A DNA stretch of 64,000 nt. Origin: Oscillospiraceae bacterium (lineage in GTDB: Bacteria > Bacillota > Clostridia > Oscillospirales > Acutalibacteraceae). The stretch is from NCBI GenBank assembly GCA_902802375.1, contig CADCLS010000006.1, forward strand, positions 439-64,438, in the 5' to 3' direction. The notes under the pieces were generated by a model. The model had not been told where the DNA came from, did no database searches, and saw nothing but the letters and a program-made list of their open reading frames with translations. Both the position numbers and the translations under genes were made by a program. Below, in pieces: positions 28,357 to 38,802 of the stretch (its first letter is position 1; each line of letters begins with the position of its first letter).

Positions 28357-29295
28357 CTAATCCCTATCCTGATACTGTGTAAATCTTCTGCTTATAAGTG
28401 CTACGGCTCCTAAAATTAAGACTACCATAGCCAAATACAGCCACGCCATAGCGGAGGATGCGCTGTAGTTCATCTTATTGTAGGCAACATCGTCTATCAA
28501 CGCCATTATTGGGTTATCAGACCTTGTAAAGCCGTCTATAACCGTGTAAATCGTGTTTACGAGAATAATCGGGCTTAAAATCGGAACGGTTATCTTCCAG
28601 AAAGACTCCCAACCGTTTGCCCCCTCAACCTTTGCAGATTCGTAAACCGAAGGAGAAATACTCTGAAGTCCCGATAAAAACAAAATTATCTGAACACCCG
28701 AGTAATTAAGAACACTGTAAATGTTGTTTACAAGACTTACGATATAATCAACTACGCCGGAAGATATATACATATTTTCAAGCATCGCCCTGATATTCGA
28801 AATATCAAAACCGCCTGCAACAGTCGTAGTTGTATTTGTCTCAATTCCCGTAGAGCCGTTCATACTCTCAAGCATCGCATTCGACATATCGGCTTTAAGA
28901 ACAACGCCTGTTGCAATGATTACGGGCAGAAAGAAAATTCCTCTGAAAAGTCCTCGCGCCGGCATCTTTTGGTTTAGAAGAACAGAAATAAACAGGCTGA
29001 AAATAATTATTGCCGGACTCTGAAGCAGTAATTCGCCGATAAGAGATACCGTCTCACGAACAAATGTAGCGTGCGTAAAAAGTGCATATTTGTAACTTTT
29101 CAGCCCCACATATTTAAGTGAATATCCTTCGGGGGACATTGTAATATCATTAAGACTGAACCTGAAGGAGTTTATGATAACCGGGAAATAAATCAGTATA
29201 AGTCCTATAACAAACGGTGCAATGAAAAACCACCCGTAAAGACCGTTTTTTTCAGTAAGAGAAGATTTTCTTTTTAGTTTGCTTTTTGTTTTCAT
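28357..29295 (-). CDS. Carbohydrate ABC transporter permease, MalF-like
   Basis: 312 residues, about six membrane segments, with an extended extracytoplasmic region (residues about 125-185) between segments 3 and 4. The EAA loop reads YESAKVEGANGWESFWKITVP. The N-terminal segment GWFFIAPFVIGLILIYFPVI is typical of UgpA/MalF-type subunits. It is spaced 12 bases from its partner permease. Confidence 0.9.
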   Translation of the reverse strand: MKTKSKLKRKSSLTEKNGLYGWFFIAPFVIGLILIYFPVIINSFRFSLNDITMSPEGYSLKYVGLKSYKYALFTHATFVRETVSLIGELLLQSPAIIIFSLFISVLLNQKMPARGLFRGIFFLPVIIATGVVLKADMSNAMLESMNGSTGIETNTTTTVAGGFDISNIRAMLENMYISSGVVDYIVSLVNNIYSVLNYSGVQIILFLSGLQSISPSVYESAKVEGANGWESFWKITVPILSPIILVNTIYTVIDGFTRSDNPIMALIDDVAYNKMNYSASSAMAWLYLAMVVLILGAVALISRRFTQYQDRD

Positions 29296-29311
29296 AAATC
29301 TTATCCTCCCC

Positions 29312-31888
29312 TTAAACTCTTAAAAATGATCTTGCCGGAACAGTGTTGCCGTTATCAACTTTATCTGCATTTGAGTAGTTAACATATACTATTGCACCGG
29401 AAGAATATGTAACCTTTACGAAATCATTTTCAATCTGCTCGTGGTTTATAATTGATGCCCCCGAAAGATCGCCAATTGCCGATTTAACCTCGGAATAAGA
29501 CTCAATAAGCTGTTGTTTCCAAGTATTAAAATCTGCCGAATAAATATCCGCATAAAGACTCGTCTTAAGCAAATCGGTATTTCTGTAAGCCAACTCATAA
29601 TAAAGCCCTGCGCCGTTTTCAATGGCTTTCAGTACTTCGGTATGAAAGTCGCCTGAAAGGTTTACCGCTGATGTTGTGTAAGGCACCTTACCGTGAAGCA
29701 CCATTTGCAAAAACGGTACCGAATAATCAGCATCCGGATAACCGCTATCACCTGTAGGAATTCCGATTATCTGATTTGCATGAGAAAATGTGTAAGCGTT
29801 TGCGCCCTCAGTCATAACAGAAACTTTACTGCTTGCGAGCTTTAACATATATTCTGCCGTGCTGAGTGCTGCTTCTCTGTTTGCACCGCCTTTTTTCGAC
29901 TTATCACTGTTTAGGTTTGAACCGAGTGAGCCAAGTGATAAACCTTTAACGCCACTTTTTGAATAGTCATTTATAAACCTATCGAAAAGCTTACTTGCAG
30001 AGCCCGGCTTTAATGCATACATAAACGCCTTATCCTCCATAAGGCCTGAGCTCATACGGGTTTTGTTGTAGCCTGCATAGGTTTTATCAAGCATTCTCGA
30101 AGTATCGCCCACTGCATAAAAAGCGTCGAATAAAGTGTTTTTCTTTACATATGTGAAGTCTGCGTCTGGGTAGACTGTCACGCCGTTTTTATCAGCATAA
30201 TCATTAAGTCTTGTAAATGCTTTTTTACCGCCGAGCACTCCTGCGGGAGAAAATGATGAAAACGCGCCGGTGTCAAGTCCGCTACTTTCCCACCCGAGCA
30301 GTCGGAGTGATAAATCATCAACGCCCTTTTCTTTAAGCTCTTTTGATATTGTTACCGCATCATCAAACTCAGTAAGTGCTACCTGACGGTTTACCGGCAC
30401 AAACAATACCTGGTCCTGATGCTTAATACTGCCGAAAAGACCTACCGTCAACGGTATTGACTTTGTACTGTTATCAGCAAATGTGAGAGTATCGCTGTAG
30501 CACTTCGCCATCTCGGCATATCCGGAGCCTGTGGATAAAGGTATATATTTAATCTCATAAGTCCCGGTGAAGGCGTTTTCATCAACGATTGACCACGAAT
30601 ACTGAGTATTTACATCCTTAAAATCAAAAGTATCATAGTCTCTGATTGAAAATACTGTACCTGCCCTTGCATAAGAGCCGAACGAACCGCCGGAGGTCGC
30701 AACAATATCCGCCATTGAAGCGCCTTCTCCTATTACCGCAAGCATCGAGCCGTAAGATGACTTAATTCCGTACACCGGAAGCGATGCCGTCATAAGCCTA
30801 TCGTACCCGGCAAGGTATGTTAGCGCCCTATCGTATCCGTAAACCGGTATACGAATATCAGCTCCCGTTTTATTACCTTTATTGAAGCCTATGATAGTTC
30901 CTGAGCCATCAGGCAGAAGAATATATCCTTCATCAGCCGCACGAGCAGAAGCCATATACTCAAGAACACCTATTTCAAGCAAAGAAAAATTGTTCTCATC
31001 ATAGGAAATAAGGTTAGTAGGCACGCGAACACAAAGTGCACCGTCCTCAAGAGTATACTGAACGGATATTTCAAAACGCGGTTTTACGGTTTCAATTTCT
31101 GTAGCATTTATGCTCTTTAGGTCTTCATCCATTTTCTCAAAAGTGTACCCGGCTTTTTTGAAATAATCTTCGATTTCATTGCGTTCCTTATCGGTTATTT
31201 CCTTGAGAACGCGAACAGCCGTTTTATCAACCGCAGGATATTTATCCCGGATTATTTCAAGTTGGTTTTCAGGCGTTACATCCGGGTCGTAAAGCTTGTA
31301 AAATGCTTTCATCCTTGAAACCGGACGCCCGTCAAGCACGGAAAGTACCTCTTGGAAGCTTTCTTCGGGAAGCGCAGGAGGCACCATTGTTCTCTGCTCG
31401 GCTCTGCCTATTATCATATTTACCTGAACGCCGTTATCAATACTCTGAACGGTATACTGGCCTTTCGATACACACTCGGGGAAGCTGGATATTTCGGCTA
31501 TATTCTTTTGAGAATCCATATATGTGAGCCGAATTTGCGATGCTATCGTATTTTTTTGATCTCCTGTAGCTCTTGCATCGCTTGCAAGGTCCCAAGGGGT
31601 TGAAATATATTTAAGTCCCTCAGCAACAAGTGCTATATCCGCGGTGGTTTCATCAAACAGAAGCGAAGCCTTAGAATCACTTGCAACGGTTTTCATCCGA
31701 GCAATACGCTCATCAACCGAGGCGTACGCACCGATAGAATTTGCAAATGAGCCCGGAGCTTTTGCCCCACTGCTGATAACCGCGTTGCTTTTTTGCTCAG
31801 TTACATCAACTTTACCGGTGTTAGCCGAAGAACAGCCGACCGCTAATATCAATGCAAGTATTAAGCACAAAGCTTTAATTTTTCTCAT
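29312..31888 (-). CDS. DUF5696-like lipoprotein
   Basis: About 858 residues with a lipoprotein signal (lipobox VGCS near residue 19). The ATG at 31888 has GAGGTGA upstream and is preferred to an earlier in-frame start. The body resembles the DUF5696 family of large Firmicute lipoproteins found beside sugar ABC importers: a beta-rich N-terminal half (YILLPDGSGTIIGFN) and a C-terminal half with a barrel-like series (LLGWESSGLDTG, YPDADFTYV). Function unknown; a role as an extracytoplasmic glycan-binding or processing partner is inference from position between two importers. Confidence 0.65.
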   Translation of the reverse strand: MRKIKALCLILALILAVGCSSANTGKVDVTEQKSNAVISSGAKAPGSFANSIGAYASVDERIARMKTVASDSKASLLFDETTADIALVAEGLKYISTPWDLASDARATGDQKNTIASQIRLTYMDSQKNIAEISSFPECVSKGQYTVQSIDNGVQVNMIIGRAEQRTMVPPALPEESFQEVLSVLDGRPVSRMKAFYKLYDPDVTPENQLEIIRDKYPAVDKTAVRVLKEITDKERNEIEDYFKKAGYTFEKMDEDLKSINATEIETVKPRFEISVQYTLEDGALCVRVPTNLISYDENNFSLLEIGVLEYMASARAADEGYILLPDGSGTIIGFNKGNKTGADIRIPVYGYDRALTYLAGYDRLMTASLPVYGIKSSYGSMLAVIGEGASMADIVATSGGSFGSYARAGTVFSIRDYDTFDFKDVNTQYSWSIVDENAFTGTYEIKYIPLSTGSGYAEMAKCYSDTLTFADNSTKSIPLTVGLFGSIKHQDQVLFVPVNRQVALTEFDDAVTISKELKEKGVDDLSLRLLGWESSGLDTGAFSSFSPAGVLGGKKAFTRLNDYADKNGVTVYPDADFTYVKKNTLFDAFYAVGDTSRMLDKTYAGYNKTRMSSGLMEDKAFMYALKPGSASKLFDRFINDYSKSGVKGLSLGSLGSNLNSDKSKKGGANREAALSTAEYMLKLASSKVSVMTEGANAYTFSHANQIIGIPTGDSGYPDADYSVPFLQMVLHGKVPYTTSAVNLSGDFHTEVLKAIENGAGLYYELAYRNTDLLKTSLYADIYSADFNTWKQQLIESYSEVKSAIGDLSGASIINHEQIENDFVKVTYSSGAIVYVNYSNADKVDNGNTVPARSFLRV

Positions 31889-31905
31889 ACAAATTCTCAC
31901 CTCGG

Positions 31906-34062
31906 TCACATACGGAAAGTAATTTCGTTATAAATGTTAGATGCCATAGAGAACATTTGACTTATCAAATTAACAAACAGCAAAACAAGGAATACAATTA
32001 TTATCATACCGACAAGTGTCATAGACACTGCCACAACATTCTTGCCAAGCTCGTAATTGTGTGTTGAAAGAATTGCACAGAACAGTAAAAAGCCGGTCCA
32101 TATATATCCTACCGTAAATAAGAAGTTTACGAACATCAGCTCGTTGCTTGTAACAAAGTTACTTAGTATCGTTGCCGGAATTGTAAAGAAAACGATAGGC
32201 ATAAGAGAGTAGCAGGAAGCGATATAAATATCTTTAAGATTTCCTTCACCGTACATAAGGCTTGTAAGGCACCAGTTTGAAATGCACCAAACGGCAACAA
32301 CCGCAAGAATAACAAGTAGGGATGTTAATATATTTGTATCGTTTATTACTTTACCGGTGTATATGTAGCTGAGTCCCACGCCTCTGAACAGAAGCGAAAA
32401 TACTGCGAGTGCCAATATTGTTGTAGCCGCACGCACGCTTCCGCGCTTTGTTCTTTTTAATTCCCAGAAGCTTGCGAAAGGTCTGAAAATAACCTGGAAA
32501 ACATAAAGAAACTCTTGCAGGAAGGTCCTCTTTTCAGCTCGAACGGGCGTACTATCGTTAAACCTCTTAACCTTTTTAAGCAAGAACGATATAAGCCAGC
32601 AAAGGGCAACCGCAACAATCGGAATTACAAGTATAAAGTTGCCGAGCTTTTCACGGCGATATTCAGAATAGCTTTCAGAATAATCATCCACATCGTTTGC
32701 AAGCTTAAAATATTTCATAGCCTCTTTATACTTGCCCTCACGCATCATCGCAGTGCCTATCCCAATATTGGCTAAATCAAAATTGGAATTCTCCAAAAGT
32801 ATTTCTCGCCAAACTTCAACAGACTCATCATATTTTCGATTTGCTGTGAGATTAATTGCCTTCTGAATAATCGTACCGTATTCGGTAGGACTGAAGACTG
32901 TGATTTTCCCCGAGGAATTATCAAGCGCTACGATATTACCGTCAGCATCATAATCTATCGCCGCAAGCTTTCTGAAAAGACCGGGTTGATTACCTGTTCC
33001 GCCGAAAGCATAGAGTAAGTTGCCGTTTGCATCATAGCTGAATATCTTCCCACGCTTTTGGTCGGCAAGCGTGTAAATCCCGTCCTTACCTATAGCTGCG
33101 TCAACAATACTTGAAGGCCCGTAATAAATATCGGTATTTGTTTCATTACCGCTTGAACCTACTGCGATTTCAACATCACCTGCCGGTGGAAATGCACCTG
33201 TTCTTATCAGAACATCTTCGCCACTTGAGTTCAGCTTTTTTATCATCGCGTAACGGTTATCAGTGCTTCTCGATTTGATCGTATTTATTACCGCACTGAC
33301 ATTTGAATAGGTTGATGTAACATACAAAAAACCTTTTTCGTCAATGTTTATATTATTGTAGTTAGTAGGAACATAGTTTAGCGTACGCTTCTTCTGTTCG
33401 TTTGTCATAAACTTGCGCCACATTTTATCAATAACCGAAACAGTTACCTTTTGCGCGCCTACGAAGGTGGAAAACTCACCGTCGTTATTAAGTGCTACCA
33501 CGCCGTATGTATTACCTGCGGATATAATATATACCCTGCCTGCTTTATCCGCCGCAACCTTTGTTGGAATATATGAGAAATCTTTCGGAAGAAGCCCGGA
33601 TTCAGGCTTTTTTATTACACCCTTGCAGGTAAGCTCTGATGCTGAGAATATGTAAACATTAATACCGGTAGAATCTGCAATATACAAATCACCTTTTTCT
33701 GTAACATAAAGACCGGTAGGTTTAGTAAGCGCATACTCCTTATCAAGACACACAAATTTATCTATCACGCGTACGGTTTTATAATCAGCAGATACAACTA
33801 TCACTCGGGCGTTTGATGTATCAGCAATATAAATATTACCGTATTTATCCGTACACATATCCTCCGGAGTTGAAAGCTCACCTACCCCAAGGTCGTGACC
33901 GCTAATCACGGTTTTCGGCACAAAAGCATGAGGAGATTCAACCGTTGTTCCGTCATAGTTATATGTATAGGTTGTATAAGGCACATTGCTATATGCCGCA
34001 ACCGGAACCGTCACAGAAAGTATCAAAACGGCTATCAAAATAATTTTCCGTAATGTTTTCAC
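31906..34062 (-). CDS. NHL beta-propeller / TPR / Yip1-like membrane protein
   Basis: 718 residues with three parts. After a signal peptide (MKTLRKIILIAVLILSVTVP) is a beta-propeller of NHL-like repeats (about 50-390), for example PEDMCTDKYGNIYIADTSNARV, KPTGLYVTEKGDLYIADSTG. A short TPR pair follows (about 410-460; MMREGKYKEAMKYFKLAND). A membrane anchor near 480 leads to a C-terminal block of about five membrane segments (about 550-700) resembling Yip1-type domains. The propeller would be outside the cell. Role unknown; it sits between importer genes and the DUF5696-like lipoprotein, a recurring pairing as far as I recall. Confidence 0.7.
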   Translation of the reverse strand: MKTLRKIILIAVLILSVTVPVAAYSNVPYTTYTYNYDGTTVESPHAFVPKTVISGHDLGVGELSTPEDMCTDKYGNIYIADTSNARVIVVSADYKTVRVIDKFVCLDKEYALTKPTGLYVTEKGDLYIADSTGINVYIFSASELTCKGVIKKPESGLLPKDFSYIPTKVAADKAGRVYIISAGNTYGVVALNNDGEFSTFVGAQKVTVSVIDKMWRKFMTNEQKKRTLNYVPTNYNNINIDEKGFLYVTSTYSNVSAVINTIKSRSTDNRYAMIKKLNSSGEDVLIRTGAFPPAGDVEIAVGSSGNETNTDIYYGPSSIVDAAIGKDGIYTLADQKRGKIFSYDANGNLLYAFGGTGNQPGLFRKLAAIDYDADGNIVALDNSSGKITVFSPTEYGTIIQKAINLTANRKYDESVEVWREILLENSNFDLANIGIGTAMMREGKYKEAMKYFKLANDVDDYSESYSEYRREKLGNFILVIPIVAVALCWLISFLLKKVKRFNDSTPVRAEKRTFLQEFLYVFQVIFRPFASFWELKRTKRGSVRAATTILALAVFSLLFRGVGLSYIYTGKVINDTNILTSLLVILAVVAVWCISNWCLTSLMYGEGNLKDIYIASCYSLMPIVFFTIPATILSNFVTSNELMFVNFLFTVGYIWTGFLLFCAILSTHNYELGKNVVAVSMTLVGMIIIVFLVLLFVNLISQMFSMASNIYNEITFRM

Positions 34063-34087
34063 TTGTGTTTCTCCTTTCTGTGAGGTG

Positions 34088-34954
34088 TTAATCCTTCATG
34101 CCCGAAGTGGCAAGTGTTTCAACAATTTGAGACTGCGTGAAAAGGAATAATACTATAGGTACTACCATCATAAGAACCGTCGCCGCCGCTGATGCACCTA
34201 CACGGGTTACGCCTCCTGAGAGTATCTGGTGAAGTGCATAGTTGAGAGGCTTCAAATCTTCACGGTATATATAGTTTGTATCGCTTAAATTCCAAAGTCC
34301 CTGGAAAGAAAATATTATAAGTGTAAGCCAAGCAGGTCTGACTGAAGGCATTACAATTCCAAAGAAAATACGGAACTCATTTGCACCGTCAATTCTTGCC
34401 GCTTCGAGTATCGCATCGGGTATCATTTGGTCTATAAATTGTTTCATAAGATATAAACCAAGCGAAGAACCGAATGCCGGCACTACCAATGAAGCGAGGG
34501 TATCTACCCAATGAAGTTTTGACATTATAATAAAGTTTGGTATCGCGGTAACAGTAGTGTTGAACATAAGGGAGAGAACTACCAGTTGGAAAATAAAGCT
34601 TCTGCCCTTGAACTTAAACTTGCAAATAGCGTAAGCGCACATTGAAGATAAAAGCACATGACCGCCGGTTCCTACTACCGAAACAAATACCGTATTAAAG
34701 AGATACCTCGAAAAAGGAACTGTGGAGGTATCAAGAATTCTGAAAAGGTCGGTAAAATTTTTGAATGTGGGGTTTGTTACGAAAAACCTCGGAGGGTAAA
34801 CCCACAACTCGTCTGCAGGCTTTAATGATGTAGTAATAGCATAAACCATAGGAAGCGCCATAACCAAGCCAAACAGAGCAAGGAAAATACCGATTGAAAT
34901 GTCACCGCCAAGAGAACGGTTTAAGCGTTTCTTTGCTATTCTGAATTTTGCCAT
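34088..34954 (-). CDS. Carbohydrate ABC transporter permease, MalG-like (second importer)
   Basis: 288 residues, about six membrane segments. EAA loop: DAILEAARIDGANEFRIFFG with a following VMPSVRP. C terminus LATSGMKD is of the MalG/LacG type. It starts one base after the partner permease gene and belongs to the importer served by the large binding protein at 35877-38741. Confidence 0.9.
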   Translation of the reverse strand: MAKFRIAKKRLNRSLGGDISIGIFLALFGLVMALPMVYAITTSLKPADELWVYPPRFFVTNPTFKNFTDLFRILDTSTVPFSRYLFNTVFVSVVGTGGHVLLSSMCAYAICKFKFKGRSFIFQLVVLSLMFNTTVTAIPNFIIMSKLHWVDTLASLVVPAFGSSLGLYLMKQFIDQMIPDAILEAARIDGANEFRIFFGIVMPSVRPAWLTLIIFSFQGLWNLSDTNYIYREDLKPLNYALHQILSGGVTRVGASAAATVLMMVVPIVLFLFTQSQIVETLATSGMKD

Positions 34955-34955
34955 A

Positions 34956-35858
34956 TTATGTACCCACCTTCTCTATAACTCTCCTGATTACAAAGTTACT
35001 GAGAACCATTACAACAAACAGTATGGTAGCGATTGCAGATGCATAACCAAGCTCATATTTTGTTGTACCGTAATCCTGAAGATGGTTTATCATCGTATGC
35101 GCCGCGTAATTAGTCGATGGAAAACCGGCAAGCTGTGTTACAATAGCACCCACGCCAAACGATGATGTAATACTAAGCACCGCGCTAAGAAGCATTTGAG
35201 GGCGCATAAGAGGAAGCGTTATATACCAAAGCTCCTGCCAGCGGTTTGTTACACCGTCAACCGCGCTTGCCTCATAATAGCTCCTGTCAACGCCCTGAAA
35301 ACCGGCGATAAATGTAAGGAAACTCGTGCCAAGACTGCTCCAAAGAGCGACAATGGCAATTATCGGTAAAATATAGTTTTCGTCTCTGAGCCAGATTATC
35401 GGACTTGAAATAAGACCGGTATTCATAAGAAAACCGTTTAAGTAACCGTAAGCGTCACCGCTGAAAAATGCTCGCCATACAAGGTACATACTGCCCGAAA
35501 TGGACGGGGCATAGAATATGAATGTTACGAGCGCTCTCGCAATCGGGCGAAGCTCATTTATCATCCAGGCAAAAAGCAAGCAAAGTATATAGCCGAGTGG
35601 ACCCGTGATGAGTGCTAAAATAAATGTGTTGCCAATGGACTTTATAAAAATATCATCCTGCAAAAACAGTCTTATGTAGTTCTGCATACCGATAAAATGC
35701 GGCATCTGCAGCATATTAAAATCGGTAAAACTGAAAACTATGGATATTATAACCGGAAGAACCGTAAACAGCGAAAAGGTGAGAAGATACGGTAATACAA
35801 AAGCCCACGCAGTGGATTCATATTTTATTTTCCGGCGAGTTTCTTCGGAAATTTTCAT
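34956..35858 (-). CDS. Sugar ABC transporter permease, MalF-like (second importer)
   Basis: 300 residues with six probable membrane segments. The N-terminal WAFVLPYLLTFSLFTVLPVI and the EAA loop YYEASAVDGVTNRWQELWYI are typical of CUT1 permeases. It follows the binding-protein gene by 18 bases. Confidence 0.9.
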   Translation of the reverse strand: MKISEETRRKIKYESTAWAFVLPYLLTFSLFTVLPVIISIVFSFTDFNMLQMPHFIGMQNYIRLFLQDDIFIKSIGNTFILALITGPLGYILCLLFAWMINELRPIARALVTFIFYAPSISGSMYLVWRAFFSGDAYGYLNGFLMNTGLISSPIIWLRDENYILPIIAIVALWSSLGTSFLTFIAGFQGVDRSYYEASAVDGVTNRWQELWYITLPLMRPQMLLSAVLSITSSFGVGAIVTQLAGFPSTNYAAHTMINHLQDYGTTKYELGYASAIATILFVVMVLSNFVIRRVIEKVGT

Positions 35859-35876
35859 ATGCTACCTTTCCCCTTT

Positions 35877-38741
35877 CTATCGGTCAAGATTAAATTCTTT
35901 TCTCTTCCGTGATATTTCTTCGTTTATCATAGTCACTTGATTCAAAAGCGAAGTAGCAGGATTTTTGCCTGAAGCATAAACATCGGCAAATGCAAAATCT
36001 ATACCCCTTACGGTGTAATATCCTCCTGGTATTTCCTCTGTGCCTCGCAGATGTGCGAACTGCTCTTCAAGCGCCTTATATTCCGCCTGAGTCCACGACA
36101 TACTGACAAGCGACTGTGTGTTGGCCGTTGCGTGTTTTGCCGCAACACCTAATACGCTTTCAATCTCCGTCGCATATTTACTCTGAGTTTCGGTTGAGGT
36201 TACCCATTTAATAAATTCCCATGCCTTATTATAATCCTTTGCGTCTTTTAGCATCATAATACCGCTTGAAGCCGCCGGAGAAGTGTGATCAACCGTGCCG
36301 TCGCTCTGAACAGTTCCGGGAACCGGAGCCATCGCCCACGCGCCCTTTATTTCGGAAGCAAAAATCGTCAACTGATTATACATACTGTATTCCTGAATGC
36401 CGAGCGGCATTTCACCGCTTCTGAAACGGTTTGCAAAATCATAGTCAACCGGGAATTTATAAAGCGTGAAAAGCTCTGCCATTCTTTCAAAGCACTCGAC
36501 ATTGAGATCGTTACTCATTGCGCTGGTTTTGTAATCATCACTGTAAATAGAACCGTGTTGCTGATAAAGGAACAGCTCTACACCGTAAAGATTGAGATTT
36601 GAAACAACTGATGTCTTGGCATTTATCGGGAACCCCACATCTAAATTCTGTTGCTGAAGCTCCCAAATAACCTCATAAAATTCATCCCATGTTTTAGGTG
36701 CTTTAAGCCCCAACTCATCGAATATATCAGTACGGTAGAACATCATAAGGAAGGTCATCGTTTCGGGTATTGCATAAGTTTTACCGGAGAATGTGAACGG
36801 CGTCATAGCGGCAGGGTGAAAACGGGTTTGAACCTCTTCAAAACCCTCAAACTGTCTTAAATCCACCGCCGCGTCCCTTATTGCAAAATCAATAGGAGTT
36901 GATGACGGAACATTCATAGCAATATCAGGTCCCGTACCGGCAAGTGCCGCAGGAAGAAGTGCCGTTGCCGCAACAAGCTGAGTATTTATCTTTATACCGC
37001 TTTCCGGTGTAAAATACTGCTCGGTAAGCCTCTGCATAATCTGGCTTTGCTCACGACCTGATGTCATCCAAACCGAAACTACATTACCTTTTTTATAATC
37101 CTCCTCGGTTATTTCGCTTGCAAATGACTGATAATCCTCACCGAAGCTCAATATGAACTTCTTGATGCTAAACCAAATATTAGCGAAAAATGAATTCTCA
37201 GCGGAAGGAATTTCTTTACCCTTAGGAATAATGTATATCCTATCAAAGGTAAGCGGTTGAGAAGTAATGCTCTGTATCCAAGTACCAAGGGAAGCAAGAT
37301 TTTCTTTATATGTACTGAAAAGCTCTGAAATCATTTCCGGGTTTTTCTCAATTTGCTTCAAAACAATTATCAGCTTATCAATAGAGTTAGTAAAATCACC
37401 TTTCACATTGGTAATCTTTGCAAGCTCACCTATTGAATTTTCAAGATTCTCAGTTTGTGTTTTGAAATCTTCAAGAACTTCAGGTATAAGGTTTTCATAA
37501 CCGTAATCACGGTAAATATCAGGCGCCGGTCCTGTTATCATAAGTATTCTTCTGTAATCGGCATTAAGTGCATTAAGAGCGTTTTTGACACCGATAATAA
37601 CCGATCGCATATCACCTATTACTACTTGCATTGTGACTGTGTGCTCACCGGCAGTAAGAAAAATAGAAAATGGACCGTTATCGTCGCCAAGTGGCTTTAC
37701 TGAGTATGATGAAGAATAATCAAAGCGAATCTTTTCAGCTTCCGAAAACGGGATTTCACCGTCAATTTTAAGACTTCTCGAAACAAAACCGCCGTAATAA
37801 GAATCCTGCTTATAGCGAGGAGCTATTTGATATAATCCGTCTTTCTTAACATTAACAGTCCAAGTAATCCACTCGCCGATTCTCCCCCATTTAGTGCCGC
37901 TTATAATATTAAGTCGCGTTTTCACCGGGTCCTGAGGATAAGTGGCCGCTGAGCTTTTATCCGAAACCGGATATATTGTAAATGAGGATTTCTCGGTCAT
38001 ATTTTCAGCTTCAACGCAAATAATTTCGGCATCTCCGGCTATGCTTTTATCCTTGTATGCCTTTGAGTACTCAGCGTAAGAGACTGCATTTTTCGCCGGA
38101 ACAAATCTTAATTCAAAAAGCTCTAACCTTTCTTTGTTGGCAACAAGCGTGAGGCTATGCTCACCGGCCGAAAGATAAATTGAAAGCTTACCGGGAACAA
38201 GGCCTTCCGGGTCCTGAAGATGATATGTAAGCCTTCTCGGATTTTCTATTTGCTCCGGAGTTACATCATTCCCTTTGCTGTTTCTGGTAATCTCACCATC
38301 AACATAAACTCTGGTAAATTCAACAAACGCAGCCTCCAAGAAAGGAACTTCACCGTCTATCAAAACCGTACGCTCAATAGAGCCGCCCTTAGATACCGTC
38401 GGGAAATAATCCGCTTCGAAATTGTAAAGACCCCCGACGCCTACGGTAAAACGCCAAGTAACACTGCTGTCATCCCCCGTATCAACAGATGTATCTTTTT
38501 GCTCTACGCTGCCCTCAGAAGAAGCAAAAGCGTTTGCCGGGATAACCACGGTATCACCGCCAAGCCCTGACTTTTTATATTTTTCTATATAGGATTCATA
38601 TGAAAGTTCACTTCTGTTAAAAGAAGCAGTCTGCCCATCGGCGAACGCTAAATTTACCGGTAATTTAACAATTGTGCAAACTATAGCCGTCAGCAAAATA
38701 AACGATACCGTTTTAACAATTCGCCTGCCAATACCGACCAT
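35877..38741 (-). CDS. Solute-binding protein fused to N-terminal glycan-binding-like modules
   Basis: A 954-residue exported protein, twice the usual size of an ABC binding protein. After a signal sequence, two beta-sandwich modules of CBM6/CBM35 appearance lie at about 50-215 and 225-390 (each with a VLIDGEVPF/LKIDGEIPF strand and an LSAGEHSLTL/LTAGEHTVTM strand). A helical linker spans about 400-530. The C-terminal 400 residues are a family 1 solute-binding domain (LAGTGPDIAMNVPSS, TWDEFYEV, AWEFIKWVTS). It is the first gene of the 28-kb operon, preceded by GAGGG and by the promoter/operator region at 38770-38831. No lipobox is evident, so retention may depend on the signal anchor or on the permeases. 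Confidence 0.85.
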   Translation of the reverse strand: MVGIGRRIVKTVSFILLTAIVCTIVKLPVNLAFADGQTASFNRSELSYESYIEKYKKSGLGGDTVVIPANAFASSEGSVEQKDTSVDTGDDSSVTWRFTVGVGGLYNFEADYFPTVSKGGSIERTVLIDGEVPFLEAAFVEFTRVYVDGEITRNSKGNDVTPEQIENPRRLTYHLQDPEGLVPGKLSIYLSAGEHSLTLVANKERLELFELRFVPAKNAVSYAEYSKAYKDKSIAGDAEIICVEAENMTEKSSFTIYPVSDKSSAATYPQDPVKTRLNIISGTKWGRIGEWITWTVNVKKDGLYQIAPRYKQDSYYGGFVSRSLKIDGEIPFSEAEKIRFDYSSSYSVKPLGDDNGPFSIFLTAGEHTVTMQVVIGDMRSVIIGVKNALNALNADYRRILMITGPAPDIYRDYGYENLIPEVLEDFKTQTENLENSIGELAKITNVKGDFTNSIDKLIIVLKQIEKNPEMISELFSTYKENLASLGTWIQSITSQPLTFDRIYIIPKGKEIPSAENSFFANIWFSIKKFILSFGEDYQSFASEITEEDYKKGNVVSVWMTSGREQSQIMQRLTEQYFTPESGIKINTQLVAATALLPAALAGTGPDIAMNVPSSTPIDFAIRDAAVDLRQFEGFEEVQTRFHPAAMTPFTFSGKTYAIPETMTFLMMFYRTDIFDELGLKAPKTWDEFYEVIWELQQQNLDVGFPINAKTSVVSNLNLYGVELFLYQQHGSIYSDDYKTSAMSNDLNVECFERMAELFTLYKFPVDYDFANRFRSGEMPLGIQEYSMYNQLTIFASEIKGAWAMAPVPGTVQSDGTVDHTSPAASSGIMMLKDAKDYNKAWEFIKWVTSTETQSKYATEIESVLGVAAKHATANTQSLVSMSWTQAEYKALEEQFAHLRGTEEIPGGYYTVRGIDFAFADVYASGKNPATSLLNQVTMINEEISRKRKEFNLDR

Positions 38742-38769
38742 CAGAAATCCCTCACTTTATTTGTTTCAT

Positions 38770-38783
38770 AATTTGTATTATAA
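38770..38783 (+). promoter_or_regulatory. Operator-like motif, copy 1
   Basis: AATTTGTATTATAA, one of five near-identical sites. It lies downstream of the minus-strand promoter at 38803-38831, between start point and first gene, a position suited to repression of the transport/hydrolase operon. Confidence 0.6.
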
Positions 38784-38802
38784 TTCGTCCATCATTGTGG
38801 TA

